Positions 9,159-17,260 of a DNA stretch of 64,000 nt are shown piece by piece (position 1 is the stretch's first letter; the number at the start of each line of letters is the position of its first letter). The notes beneath the pieces were generated by a model. The model was given only the letters and a program-made list of their open reading frames with translations, did not search any database and was not told the origin of the DNA. Position numbers and translations under genes: made by a program. The stretch covers positions 483,230 through 547,229 of the forward strand of contig PBKD01000014.1 of assembly GCA_002722055.1 (NCBI GenBank). The letters run 5' to 3'. This stretch comes from Rhodospirillaceae bacterium. GTDB lineage: Bacteria; Pseudomonadota; Alphaproteobacteria; SHVP01.

Positions 9159-10082
9159 TTAATCTCTTTCATCTTTGATTTGAGTTATTTTTCTTATAAT
9201 TAGTTTTTTTACTCTTCTTGCATCAGCTTGAGTAATTTCAAATTCAAAACCACCATTATGTGAAATTACTTCACCTCTCTGGGGGACTCTTCCAGCTAAT
9301 GATGCTACGACACCTGCAACCGTATCAATTTCTTCATCATGATGTTCCGGAAGAAAATCAGCACCTATTGATTTTTCAACATCAGCAGTTGATGCTCTTC
9401 CAGAAGCTTCAATGCTTCCATCAGACAAAATATTAAACAGAGGTTTCTCATCCTCATCGTGCTCGTCTTCTATATCTCCCACAATTGACTCCACTAAATC
9501 CTCAATTGTAACTAAGCCATCTGTACCACCATATTCATCAACAACAAGTGCCATATGAAGCCTTTTAGTTCTCATGGTTAAAAGAAGATCTGGAACTGAC
9601 ATTGATGGCGGAACAAACAATGCCTCCTTTAGGTGAGAAGATAGCTTGAAAGCCTTTCTTCTATCCCAAAATTTAACTATATCCTTTATGTGGATTACAC
9701 CAGAAACATCGTCTAAATTATCTTTGTAAACGGGCATTCTTGAATGAGATTCTTTTTGGAATGCCTTAATTATTTTATCTATTGAGCTTGATAAGCATAC
9801 GGCAACTATGTCAGCTCTTGGTATCATTACATCATTAACTTTTAAATCACCGAAAGACAGAAGGTTTCTTAATAATAATTTAGACTCTTCATCTAACTCA
9901 CCCTGCTCCTCTTCATGCTGTTCTATAAGATTTTTTAAATTATTTGAATTTGTAATATCTTCATTTTTTAAAAAGCCAAAATTTAAAAGTCGCTCAACTA
10001 AAGTTTTTTTTAGCTGAAACGAGTTTGATGAGTTACTATCAGTATTGGTGTTATTTTTTTTATTTAAATTATTCTCTTTCAT
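9159..10082 (-). CDS. corC: CBS-pair/CorC-HlyC domain protein (CorC family)
   Basis: Cytosolic hemolysin-like/CorC protein linked to cation (Mg/Co) homeostasis. The 307-residue protein has a variable acidic N terminus, a conserved segment with VNDVMIPRADIVAV (about 85-98), two CBS motifs covering about 100-225 (HSRMPVYKDNLDDVSGVI; MALVVDEYGGTDGLVT) and a C-terminal CorC_HlyC transporter-associated domain (about 240-305). It lacks the DUF21 membrane domain, as CorC proteins beside lnt and ybeY usually do. It sits 6 bp after ybeY. Its UAA stop is directly contiguous and in frame with the lnt reading frame. Confidence 0.92.
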   Translation of the reverse strand: MKENNLNKKNNTNTDSNSSNSFQLKKTLVERLLNFGFLKNEDITNSNNLKNLIEQHEEEQGELDEESKLLLRNLLSFGDLKVNDVMIPRADIVAVCLSSSIDKIIKAFQKESHSRMPVYKDNLDDVSGVIHIKDIVKFWDRRKAFKLSSHLKEALFVPPSMSVPDLLLTMRTKRLHMALVVDEYGGTDGLVTIEDLVESIVGDIEDEHDEDEKPLFNILSDGSIEASGRASTADVEKSIGADFLPEHHDEEIDTVAGVVASLAGRVPQRGEVISHNGGFEFEITQADARRVKKLIIRKITQIKDERD

Positions 10083-10088
10083 AAATAT

Positions 10089-10583
10089 TTAATCAATTAA
10101 CTCAGTACTATATGGGTTTTTATAACCCAAGATGCCTAGTACCTTTATTTCAATTCCCTCCATAACTTTAGAATCTATTTTATTTTTATGACTATAACCT
10201 ATTAGGTGAAGTAAGCCATGTATTATAAGATGAATTAAATGCGCACTTAAAGTTTTTTTTTGTTCACATGATTCTTTATGTACACTCTCATAACCTATAG
10301 CAATATCTCCGATATATCTCCTATTATATTTAAACAAAAGATCGGAGTCTTTTTCTTGAGAAAATGCTAAAACATTGGTTGGGCTTGGCTTTCCTCTATA
10401 TTTATGATTCAATTCTTTCATTTCCAAGTCTGAAGTTAGTCTAATAGACAACTCTATATCTTCGTCTATTTCTATTACACTAATAGTTTTAATTACAGCT
10501 AGTTTCACATTAGAAGCTAATTCAGGTTCTATATTATGCCAATTTTTGTAGTCGATAATAATATTTACATCAGGACTGGCCAA
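10089..10583 (-). CDS. ybeY: endoribonuclease/rRNA maturation factor YbeY
   Basis: Zinc-dependent single-strand endoribonuclease acting in 16S rRNA 3'-end maturation and ribosome quality control. The H-x3-H-x5-H zinc signature is clear (HLIIHGLLHLIGYSH). The open frame extends upstream to a TTG at 10640, overlapping phoH by 41 bp. A TTG at 10583, preceded by an AAGG ribosome-binding site and lying just after the phoH stop, gives 164 residues and matches the family's usual 150-165, so I prefer it. It lies in the phoH-ybeY-corC-lnt order found across proteobacteria. Confidence 0.92.
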   Translation of the reverse strand: MASPDVNIIIDYKNWHNIEPELASNVKLAVIKTISVIEIDEDIELSIRLTSDLEMKELNHKYRGKPSPTNVLAFSQEKDSDLLFKYNRRYIGDIAIGYESVHKESCEQKKTLSAHLIHLIIHGLLHLIGYSHKNKIDSKVMEGIEIKVLGILGYKNPYSTELID

Positions 10584-10599
10584 ATTAACCTTATTACTT

Positions 10600-11544
10600 T
10601 CATTGGTTTTGAGTTTTGTCACTATTTTCGTAGGCCTCAACCATTTTTATAACTAATTGATTTCTTACAACATCTTTACTATTAAATCTAATAAAAGCTA
10701 TATCTTCAATATTATTTAATATTTCTGTTGCTTGCTTCAAACCTGATAATTGATTATTACTCAGATCAATTTGAGATAAATCTCCTGTTACTACCATCTT
10801 TGAGTTTTCACCTATCCTTGTAAGTATCATCTTCATTTGCATAGGTGTAGTATTTTGCGCCTCATCTACAATAATATAGGCATTAGCAAGGGTTCTGCCT
10901 CGCATAAATGCAAGTGGTGCGACTTCTATTTCACCACTTTCTAACTTTCTAAAAACTATCTCTGCAGGAAGCATATCGTATAGCGCATCATATAGTGGCC
11001 TAAGATATGGATCAACTTTATCCTTTAAATCCCCAGGTAAAAAACCAAGCCTCTCCCCAGCCTCTACTGCTGGACGAGATAGAATTATTCTATCGACTTC
11101 ACTATTTAATAATGATTGAACTGCTGCCGCAACTGCTAAATATGTTTTGCCTGTGCCTGCTGGTCCAATTGCGAAAACTAAAGAATTTTCTTTCATCAGA
11201 TTAAGGTAAGATTTTTGGTTCAATGACCTAGCAATAATTTTTCTTTTAGATGTATTTATATAAACAGGACCACTATCATAATTTTCTTTTTTACCATTTA
11301 TCATTTTCAACTCACCTTCGACATCACCTAAACTAATTTCTGAACCATCCTTTAATCTTCTGTATAAATTTTTGAGAATTAAACCTACATTTTTACAATT
11401 TTTTGATTCTCCAAATATTTCTATATGATTACCTCTATAATTGATCTTGGTATCAGTATTTTTTTCTAACAATATAAGGTGTTCATCCTCTCTACCATAT
11501 AGCGCTGGAAGTAATGAGTTATCGTCAAAAGTAAATGAAAGCAT
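10600..11544 (-). CDS. ybeZ: PhoH-like P-loop ATPase (YbeZ type)
   Basis: Cytosolic ATPase/putative helicase that works with YbeY in RNA metabolism. The 314-residue protein has Walker A GPAGTGKT (127-134), Walker B YIIVDEAQN and the following TRIGENSKMVVTGD segment typical of PhoH. A KH-like N-terminal region (about 30-90) precedes the ATPase domain. It lies between miaB and ybeY in the conserved miaB-ybeZ-ybeY-corC-lnt order. The often used name PhoH reflects homology to the phosphate-starvation protein; no phosphate regulation is visible here. Confidence 0.93.
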   Translation of the reverse strand: MLSFTFDDNSLLPALYGREDEHLILLEKNTDTKINYRGNHIEIFGESKNCKNVGLILKNLYRRLKDGSEISLGDVEGELKMINGKKENYDSGPVYINTSKRKIIARSLNQKSYLNLMKENSLVFAIGPAGTGKTYLAVAAAVQSLLNSEVDRIILSRPAVEAGERLGFLPGDLKDKVDPYLRPLYDALYDMLPAEIVFRKLESGEIEVAPLAFMRGRTLANAYIIVDEAQNTTPMQMKMILTRIGENSKMVVTGDLSQIDLSNNQLSGLKQATEILNNIEDIAFIRFNSKDVVRNQLVIKMVEAYENSDKTQNQ

Positions 11545-11579
11545 AATGAAATTATATAATTATTATTTTTTCCAAACAA

Positions 11580-12917
11580 TTAATTTATCGAACGTGCTTT
11601 TAAACAATTACTTTCAACACTTTCAACAAACACATTAAATGTTTGCCCAATAAGACTTTTACTACATTTAATTTTAACCGGCTGTAAATATTCCGACTTT
11701 CCTATGAATTCATCACCAGAAGAAGAAACTTTTTCAAGCAAGATATTTAATTTTTTCCCAACAAAAGAGACATTAAATCTTGTTCTCTCACGATTGAGAA
11801 TTTTTTGGAGCTCATAAAGTCTATTTTTTTTGATCTCATCAGAAATTTGATTATTTCTTAAAGAAGCAGGCGTTCCAGGTCTTGGGCTAAAAATAAATGA
11901 AAATGACTGAGAAAATTTTACCTCTTCTACTAAATTAATAGTGCTTTGAAAATCATTTTCTGTTTCACCTGGGTATCCAACTATAAAATCACTTGAGAAA
12001 GAAATTTCAGGTCTCACAACTTTTAATGAGTCAATAATCTTTTTATAATCCTCGATATTATGTCCCCTATTCATATCTTTGAGTATTTTATCTGATCCAG
12101 ATTGCACCGGAAGATGAATAAGTGGCATTAGTTTTTTTTGATACCCAAAAAGATCAATTAAGTTTTTTTTCATATCCCTTGGATGAGATGTTGTAAATCT
12201 AATTCTATCTAAATTTTCAATTTCAGCAATTCGATTAATTACATAATCTAAGCCAACCTCTTTACCATTATTTGCTTGACCGTGATATGCATTAACATTT
12301 TGACCTAGCAAGGTAATTTCTTTCACACCACTAGAGACTAAAACTTTTGCCTCGGCAACTATTTCTTCGACAGATCGTGAGTATTCCGAACCTCTTGTAT
12401 ATGGAACCACACAAAATGTACAAAATTTGTCACAACCCTCTTGCACTGTTAGAAAAGAGGATAATTGTTTTTTATTTAAATTATCTTGAGGAATTAGATT
12501 GAACTTTTCCTCCAGTGGAAAAGAAATATCTATTTCTGCTTTATCAAATTCATCTACTTTTTTCAATAAATCTGGGATCTTATGGTAAGTTTGAGGTCCA
12601 ACCACTATATCGACAAAGGGAGCACGCTTTAATATTTCATCACCCTCAGCTTGAGCAACACATCCTGCAACAACTATAGACATCTTTTCGCCAGCTGATT
12701 TTTTTTTTGCTTTAATTTTTCTTAGTCTTCCAAGATCTGAGTATACTTTCTCACCTGCTTTCTCACGGATATGGCATGTATTCAGAATAACTAAATCAGC
12801 ATCACTAGGGTTATCAATTGACGAATATCCGCTTTTACTCAAAATTTCTAACATTTTATCTGAGTCGTATACGTTCATTTGACAACCAAAGGTTTTTATA
12901 AATATATTTTTATTCAA
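11580..12917 (-). CDS. miaB: tRNA-2-methylthio-N6-isopentenyladenosine37 synthase MiaB
   Basis: Radical-SAM methylthiotransferase that modifies i6A37 of tRNAs. The N-terminal UPF0004 domain has the three auxiliary-cluster cysteines at about 12, 48 and 85 (FGCQMN, NTCHIREKA, VAGCVAQ). The radical-SAM cluster CDKFCTFC has Cys162, 166 and 169. A C-terminal TRAM domain (about 370-440) completes the protein. The length of 445 is typical. It belongs to the long co-directional housekeeping series and lies downstream of plsC. Confidence 0.96.
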   Translation of the reverse strand: MNKNIFIKTFGCQMNVYDSDKMLEILSKSGYSSIDNPSDADLVILNTCHIREKAGEKVYSDLGRLRKIKAKKKSAGEKMSIVVAGCVAQAEGDEILKRAPFVDIVVGPQTYHKIPDLLKKVDEFDKAEIDISFPLEEKFNLIPQDNLNKKQLSSFLTVQEGCDKFCTFCVVPYTRGSEYSRSVEEIVAEAKVLVSSGVKEITLLGQNVNAYHGQANNGKEVGLDYVINRIAEIENLDRIRFTTSHPRDMKKNLIDLFGYQKKLMPLIHLPVQSGSDKILKDMNRGHNIEDYKKIIDSLKVVRPEISFSSDFIVGYPGETENDFQSTINLVEEVKFSQSFSFIFSPRPGTPASLRNNQISDEIKKNRLYELQKILNRERTRFNVSFVGKKLNILLEKVSSSGDEFIGKSEYLQPVKIKCSKSLIGQTFNVFVESVESNCLKARSIN

Positions 12918-12971
12918 TTGACTTATCTCATTACATAATGCTTTAAAAATACTTTTTTATAACTATTTTAT

Positions 12972-13748
12972 TCATTCTAGTCGACCAGAAATTGCTTTTG
13001 ATAAACCATTTGATATTACTTCTTCACAGTGTTCAGATAATTCTTTTCTTGAATTAAATGTTCCTATGGTTTGGGGTTCATGAAAAATAATTACAGACTC
13101 TGCAGGCCCAGCCAAAAGCAAATTTAAAATATGTGATATTAAACTCATTTCACCAAACCATGCAAATAAAGGTCTTTCACTAAGACCAGCTGGAAGACCA
13201 TTTACCCCAGTGTATGCAATTGTTATGGGTTGAATGGTTATTTGATAATCTGCTTGATTTAATTCTGCAAGCGAAAATAAACTAGACTTAAATGGTAAAA
13301 CTTTTTTCCCATCACTACTGGTTCCTTCAGGAAATAAAAGCAAATTATCACCAACTAATAACCTACTAGCCATTATTTTTTTCTGAGCTATTAGGTCTTT
13401 GATAGATCTCTCTATAAATACTGTTCTTTGAAGCTTAGCAAGTAAGCCAAAAAAAGGCCAATCTTTCACCTCTCTTTTTGCAATAAAACTTACTTTTAAA
13501 GAGGAACTAATTACTAAAATATCTAGCCATGAAATATGATTAGAGACAATTAATAGAGGTTTTTCTGATGTACATTTTCCATATTTAATTACTTTTAGAC
13601 TAATTAATCGTATAACAAACTTATGATAATGGTGAGGAATAAAACCAGGTTTGATGTTTAAGGCTACAGATATAAATTGAAAAATGATTAAAATCAGCGT
13701 TACTAAAAAAAATATTGTAAGGATCAAGATCAGTCTTATGAAGCTCAT
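12972..13748 (-). CDS. plsC: 1-acyl-sn-glycerol-3-phosphate acyltransferase (PlsC family)
   Basis: Membrane acyltransferase that makes phosphatidic acid from lysophosphatidic acid. An N-terminal transmembrane helix (about 5-28) is followed by the HX4D catalytic motif in SNHISWLD (about 70-77) and the substrate-binding FPEGTSSDG (about 139-147). The 258-residue length fits. It sits between fur and miaB, its usual alphaproteobacterial position. An OlsA role in ornithine-lipid synthesis is also possible, since an OlsB-like gene is present in this window at 46020-46793; I cannot tell from the sequence. Confidence 0.9.
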   Translation of the reverse strand: MSFIRLILILTIFFLVTLILIIFQFISVALNIKPGFIPHHYHKFVIRLISLKVIKYGKCTSEKPLLIVSNHISWLDILVISSSLKVSFIAKREVKDWPFFGLLAKLQRTVFIERSIKDLIAQKKIMASRLLVGDNLLLFPEGTSSDGKKVLPFKSSLFSLAELNQADYQITIQPITIAYTGVNGLPAGLSERPLFAWFGEMSLISHILNLLLAGPAESVIIFHEPQTIGTFNSRKELSEHCEEVISNGLSKAISGRLE

Positions 13749-13784
13749 AGAAATAAAAACCTATCAACTAAATAATGACTAACA

Positions 13785-14201
13785 TTATTTATCTTGATCT
13801 TTTGGAACACCATATAACTCAAGTCTATGATCTACTAATTTATAGCCTAGTTTATCTGCTATTATTTTCTGAAGTTCTTCTATTTCTTCATCTCTGAATT
13901 CGATTACTTGTCCCGTTTTTAAATTTATTAAGTGATCATGATGCTCTTCTGGAATTATTTCATATCTAGCCCTAGTTCCGCCAAAATCTGAACTGCTGAT
14001 TATACCCGCATCCTGAAATAATCTCACAGTTCTATAAACAGTAGCAATTGAGATTTCCGGGTCAATAGTAATTGCTCTTTCATGTAGTTTTTCAACATCT
14101 GGATGATCATTTGATTCTGAAATAACCTTAGCTATAGTCCTCCTTTGACCAGTCATTCTTAAACCTTTATCAACACAAATTTTTTCAATAGTCTGAGCCA
14201 T
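13785..14201 (-). CDS. fur: Fur-family metal-responsive regulator
   Basis: DNA-binding repressor of the Fur superfamily. The N-terminal winged helix covers about 1-80 (recognition region with ISIATVYRTVRLFQDAGII). The dimerisation/metal domain follows, with EEHHDHLINLKTGQVIEF (about 87-104). The C terminus LVDHRLELYGVP matches alphaproteobacterial Fur/Mur. No CxxC zinc motif is present. In this class the protein may respond to manganese or iron (Fur versus Mur), which sequence alone does not decide. It stands between plsC and rimI-tsaB, a conserved location. Confidence 0.9.
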   Translation of the reverse strand: MAQTIEKICVDKGLRMTGQRRTIAKVISESNDHPDVEKLHERAITIDPEISIATVYRTVRLFQDAGIISSSDFGGTRARYEIIPEEHHDHLINLKTGQVIEFRDEEIEELQKIIADKLGYKLVDHRLELYGVPKDQDK

Positions 14202-14292
14202 TTGCTCTATTTAACCTCTTAAATTAAGAATAGATATGTTTAAATTTATATATATTAACTATAATATACCAAAAAACTTTTTAGGATTCTAT

Positions 14293-14532
14293 ATGTGCGA
14301 TAAAAATAAATTTTTTATTGATGTAACCAAGGAAATCTGCCCAATTACATTTGTAAAAGTTAAGATTAAACTCGAATCTATGCCACCAGGTAAAAATTTA
14401 GATGTTAAATGCAAAGGTAAAGAGGCTTTTGATAATATTTGTAAATCAGTTTTAAATAGCGGTCATCATATCTCATCAAAAAAACCCTCCCTTAATTTTG
14501 AAAATAATATAATTAGTATTAAGAAGATATAG
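14293..14532 (+). CDS. TusA-family sulfurtransferase-like protein
   Basis: Small (about 79 residues) TusA/SirA-fold protein. After the short start at MCDKNKFF it shows CPITFVKVKIKLESMPPG, the family's Cys-Pro helix, with Thr in place of the second Pro of CPxP. This variant is familiar from alphaproteobacterial TusA-like proteins. The fold ends with a short strand. The ORF extends upstream to 14236, but an AGGA ribosome-binding site precedes the ATG at 14293, so I use that start. It is transcribed against its neighbours and converges on rimI with a 14-bp overlap. Its sulfur-relay partner is unknown. Confidence 0.8.
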   Translation: MCDKNKFFIDVTKEICPITFVKVKIKLESMPPGKNLDVKCKGKEAFDNICKSVLNSGHHISSKKPSLNFENNIISIKKI

Positions 14533-14989
14533 TTTTTTTTTTCATAATATACGCATCTTCTTTTTTTCCATGATTTTTCTTATAGTATCCTTCTCTAACA
14601 TTTAATATTTTAAATCCTAACTTTACATATAAATTTATTGCATATGTATTTTGAGTTGATACTTCTAGAAAAATATTTTCTTTATTATTATTTTTGTATA
14701 TTTCTATTATATTCTTAAGTATATAATAACCAAATCCTTGTTTTCTAAAACTTTCTTTTATTCCAAAATTAACTATTTCTACTTCATTCTCTACAGTTGA
14801 AAATATTCCAATTCCTATTGAGACCTTATGTTCATTATAAAATAAAAATGATTCAATATAGGATAGATTGATATATTTTAAAAAATTTTCTTTAGACAAT
14901 TTTTCTATAAATATAGTTTTATAGATTTGATAAAGTAATATTTTTTTTTCTAAATTATGAGTTTTTTCCAAATAGAATTCTTTTTTCAT
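14519..14989 (-). CDS. rimI: GNAT acetyltransferase, RimI-like (ribosomal protein S18 alanine N-acetyltransferase)
   Basis: GCN5-type N-acetyltransferase. The acetyl-CoA loop is seen as RKQGFGYYILKNII (about 92-105), followed by the typical LEVSTQNTYAINLYVKLGFK and the tyrosine-bearing REGYYKK. The 156-residue length fits RimI. It lies 6 bp after tsaB, its usual partner in the tsaB-rimI pair. Codon use is extremely A/T-rich and the central part diverges from typical RimI, so the exact substrate (S18 or another protein) is inferred from synteny. Confidence 0.85.
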   Translation of the reverse strand: MKKEFYLEKTHNLEKKILLYQIYKTIFIEKLSKENFLKYINLSYIESFLFYNEHKVSIGIGIFSTVENEVEIVNFGIKESFRKQGFGYYILKNIIEIYKNNNKENIFLEVSTQNTYAINLYVKLGFKILNVREGYYKKNHGKKEDAYIMKKKTISS

Positions 14990-14995
14990 ATATAA

Positions 14996-15649
14996 CTATG
15001 TATTCAAATATATAGGATCACAACCGTAGTAATTTGTAATTGTATTATTTTCAACTAAATCATTCAAAATATAAGAAATTAAAGTTGAGGGTAAAAATTT
15101 ACTTGAATTATTCTCATACAAAATTATTTGATAATTCTCAATAAGTTTCTTGATATCACTTATCAAGTTACCGGTAACTGTACACTTATTTACTGAGAGA
15201 AAGTCCATCAAATCCATTAAATTTAATTTCGTGGGAGTATTTTTAGGGCTTCCTAAATGAGAAAAATACTGAAAATATATTTCTTTACCTCTTGCTTTAT
15301 TTATAACAATTATATCCCTGTTATTGTCAGTATTTATTCTTGCTTCATAGGCTAAAATCTGAAGTGAACTTACTCCTACTATTGGTTTTTTTAGAGATAA
15401 TGCTAGTCCCTTAGCAACCGAAATGCCCACTCTTACTCCAGTATAGCTTCCAGGCCCCCTTGAAATACCAATTAAATCTATATCATGGAATTGAATTTTT
15501 GCTTTTTTAACTTGTTCTTGTAAAATAGGAATTATTACTTCTGAAGACCCATGATCTTGGAATAATATTGTTTCAGATAGAACTTTCCTATTTCTTGATA
15601 TAGTTAAAGAACATGAGTTAAGAGAAGTATCAAAAGCTAGAATTAACAT
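14996..15649 (-). CDS. tsaB: tRNA t6A synthesis protein TsaB
   Basis: Non-catalytic partner of TsaD/TsaE in threonylcarbamoyladenosine-37 synthesis. The 217-residue ASKHA-fold protein has the N-terminal LAFDTSLNSCSLTI strand-turn and the family's GISRGPGSYTGVRVGISV (about 64-81). It starts the long minus-strand housekeeping series and is followed immediately by rimI. The C-terminal half is weakly conserved, as is common. Confidence 0.93.
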   Translation of the reverse strand: MLILAFDTSLNSCSLTISRNRKVLSETILFQDHGSSEVIIPILQEQVKKAKIQFHDIDLIGISRGPGSYTGVRVGISVAKGLALSLKKPIVGVSSLQILAYEARINTDNNRDIIVINKARGKEIYFQYFSHLGSPKNTPTKLNLMDLMDFLSVNKCTVTGNLISDIKKLIENYQIILYENNSSKFLPSTLISYILNDLVENNTITNYYGCDPIYLNT

Positions 15650-15674
15650 AATTTAATGGTATGTTGTATTTATT

Positions 15675-16226
15675 ATGAAATTAATTGAAATTTTACCTGA
15701 TCAACAAAATATTTTAATTTCCTTAGCATATGCAAGTAATAATAACTTCATTGGTAAAAAAATATATAAAAAAGAAAAATCTTTTCTAAGGCAAGAGGCA
15801 ATTTTGGCTCTAAATAAGACAATACATATAGCAAGTAAAATGGAACTTAAAATTAAAATTTTTGATACTTTCCGCCCGGTAGAAGCCCAACAAATAATGT
15901 GGGACTTTAACCCAGATCCTAAATATATTGCCGATCCAAAATTAGGTTCTCCTCATTCTAGAGGAGTAGCGATAGACCTAACATTATGCACTAAAGATAA
16001 TGTCGAACTTGATATGGGGACTCCATTTGATAGCTTTAGCGAGAAATCTCATCACGATTGGTTGGATTTTGACCATGATATTATTAAAAATAGAAGCTTA
16101 CTTCTAGGCATTATGACTTTATCTGGTTGGGATTTTTACAACAATGAGTGGTGGCATTACCAACTGTTTGAACCAAAAAAATACCCACTTCTAACTGATA
16201 AAGCAGCAGGAACGAACTTAATATGA
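15675..16226 (+). CDS. ddpX: D-alanyl-D-alanine dipeptidase (VanX/DdpX, peptidase M15D)
   Basis: Zinc metallopeptidase that cleaves D-Ala-D-Ala. The 183-residue protein has the M15 signature SPHSRGVAIDL with zinc ligands His94 and Asp101, and the catalytic/zinc pair in EWWHYQLF (Glu158, His161). Arg67 in FDTFRP is the usual conserved Arg. No signal peptide is visible, so it probably acts in the cytoplasm on recycled dipeptide rather than in vancomycin resistance; vanH/vanA are absent. The stop overlaps the next gene's start by 4 bp, coupling it to a NodB-type deacetylase. Confidence 0.9.
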   Translation: MKLIEILPDQQNILISLAYASNNNFIGKKIYKKEKSFLRQEAILALNKTIHIASKMELKIKIFDTFRPVEAQQIMWDFNPDPKYIADPKLGSPHSRGVAIDLTLCTKDNVELDMGTPFDSFSEKSHHDWLDFDHDIIKNRSLLLGIMTLSGWDFYNNEWWHYQLFEPKKYPLLTDKAAGTNLI

Positions 16227-17260
16227 ATAAAACTATAATTTTTTTTCCTTTAATTATACTATTATTTCAAATTTTTTTAACCCAGAAAGCTTTTTCTGAC
16301 AACTATAGTAGTTCTGCCTCTATTCTTTTATATCATCGATTTGGTGAAGATAGTTATCCAAGTACAAGTTTAAGTATTGAACAACTTGAAAAGCACATAG
16401 AAATTCTTTCAAAACCCGAATACAACGTAATGCGTTTAGAAAATGTAGCCTCTGCTATTACTAGAGGTGAAAGCCTACCTGATAAAACTGTAGCTATATC
16501 TATCGATGATGCATTTAAATCTGTATATACAGTTGCATGGCCAAGATTAAAAGAAGCAAACCTTCCGTTTACTGTTTTTGTAAGCACAGAAACTATTGAT
16601 AAAAAATATACAAGTATGATGAGTTGGGATCAGATTAAAGAATTATATAAATCAGGAGTTACTATAGGTAACCATTTATCCTCTCATGAAAGCATGATTC
16701 AACTTGATTCTAATACATGGAAAAATAAGATAGATTTTGCACAAAAAAGGCTCACAGAAATTTTAGGTGAGGAACCATCTTTATTTGCCTATCCTTATGG
16801 TGAAGCGAATAATGAGATGAAATCTTTTTTAAGAGAAAGAGGTTATGCTGCAGCTTTTGGTCAGCATTCAGGTGTTGCTTCAGAGTATTTAGATCCTTTT
16901 TTTCTACCAAGGTTTTCTTTTAATGAAAAATATGGTGGTTTAGATAGACTGAAACTGGCAATTAATGCATTGCCCATTCCTATAAAAGATATAACTCCAA
17001 AAAAAATAATTATTGAAAATAATCCACCATTCTTAGGATTTACAGTAATTGATAATGCATTAAACCTTAGCAGACTTCAATGCTTTGGATCTAGACAAAA
17101 CAAACCTTCAATAATTGAAATACTACCTGCGAAAAGAGTCGAGATTAGGTTTCAAGAAAAATTCAAGAGGGGACGGAACAGAGTTAACTGTACTCTACCT
17201 TCAAAAAATAATAGATGGCACTGGGTTGGTTTCCAGCTAATATCTAAAAGTAGTCCCTAA
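16223..17260 (+). CDS. secreted polysaccharide deacetylase (NodB/CE4 family)
   Basis: Extracytoplasmic carbohydrate esterase 4 protein. A signal peptide (about 1-25, FFPLIILLFQIFLTQKAFS) precedes the NodB domain. Metal and catalytic residues are visible as ISIDDAF (Asp95-Asp96) and GNHLSSH (His151, His155), and a later FAYPYGE motif carries the expected Pro-Tyr loop. The C-terminal ~80 residues form an extra strand-rich region with two cysteines (LQCFGS, VNCTLP). It is translationally coupled to the dipeptidase gene and converges on a glucosaminidase gene, suggesting a cell-wall substrate such as peptidoglycan GlcNAc or MurNAc. The substrate is inferred. Confidence 0.85.
   Translation: MNKTIIFFPLIILLFQIFLTQKAFSDNYSSSASILLYHRFGEDSYPSTSLSIEQLEKHIEILSKPEYNVMRLENVASAITRGESLPDKTVAISIDDAFKSVYTVAWPRLKEANLPFTVFVSTETIDKKYTSMMSWDQIKELYKSGVTIGNHLSSHESMIQLDSNTWKNKIDFAQKRLTEILGEEPSLFAYPYGEANNEMKSFLRERGYAAAFGQHSGVASEYLDPFFLPRFSFNEKYGGLDRLKLAINALPIPIKDITPKKIIIENNPPFLGFTVIDNALNLSRLQCFGSRQNKPSIIEILPAKRVEIRFQEKFKRGRNRVNCTLPSKNNRWHWVGFQLISKSSP

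Noticed and set aside
14293-14532. TusA-like protein with CPIT instead of CPxP as a novel enzyme
   Set aside because: The Pro-to-Thr variant next to rimI/fur is familiar among alphaproteobacterial TusA-like proteins, so it is ordinary here.
15675-16226. Vancomycin-resistance determinant (VanX)
   Set aside because: No vanH, vanA or regulator genes are nearby; a recycling DdpX-type dipeptidase is more likely in a Gram-negative cell.
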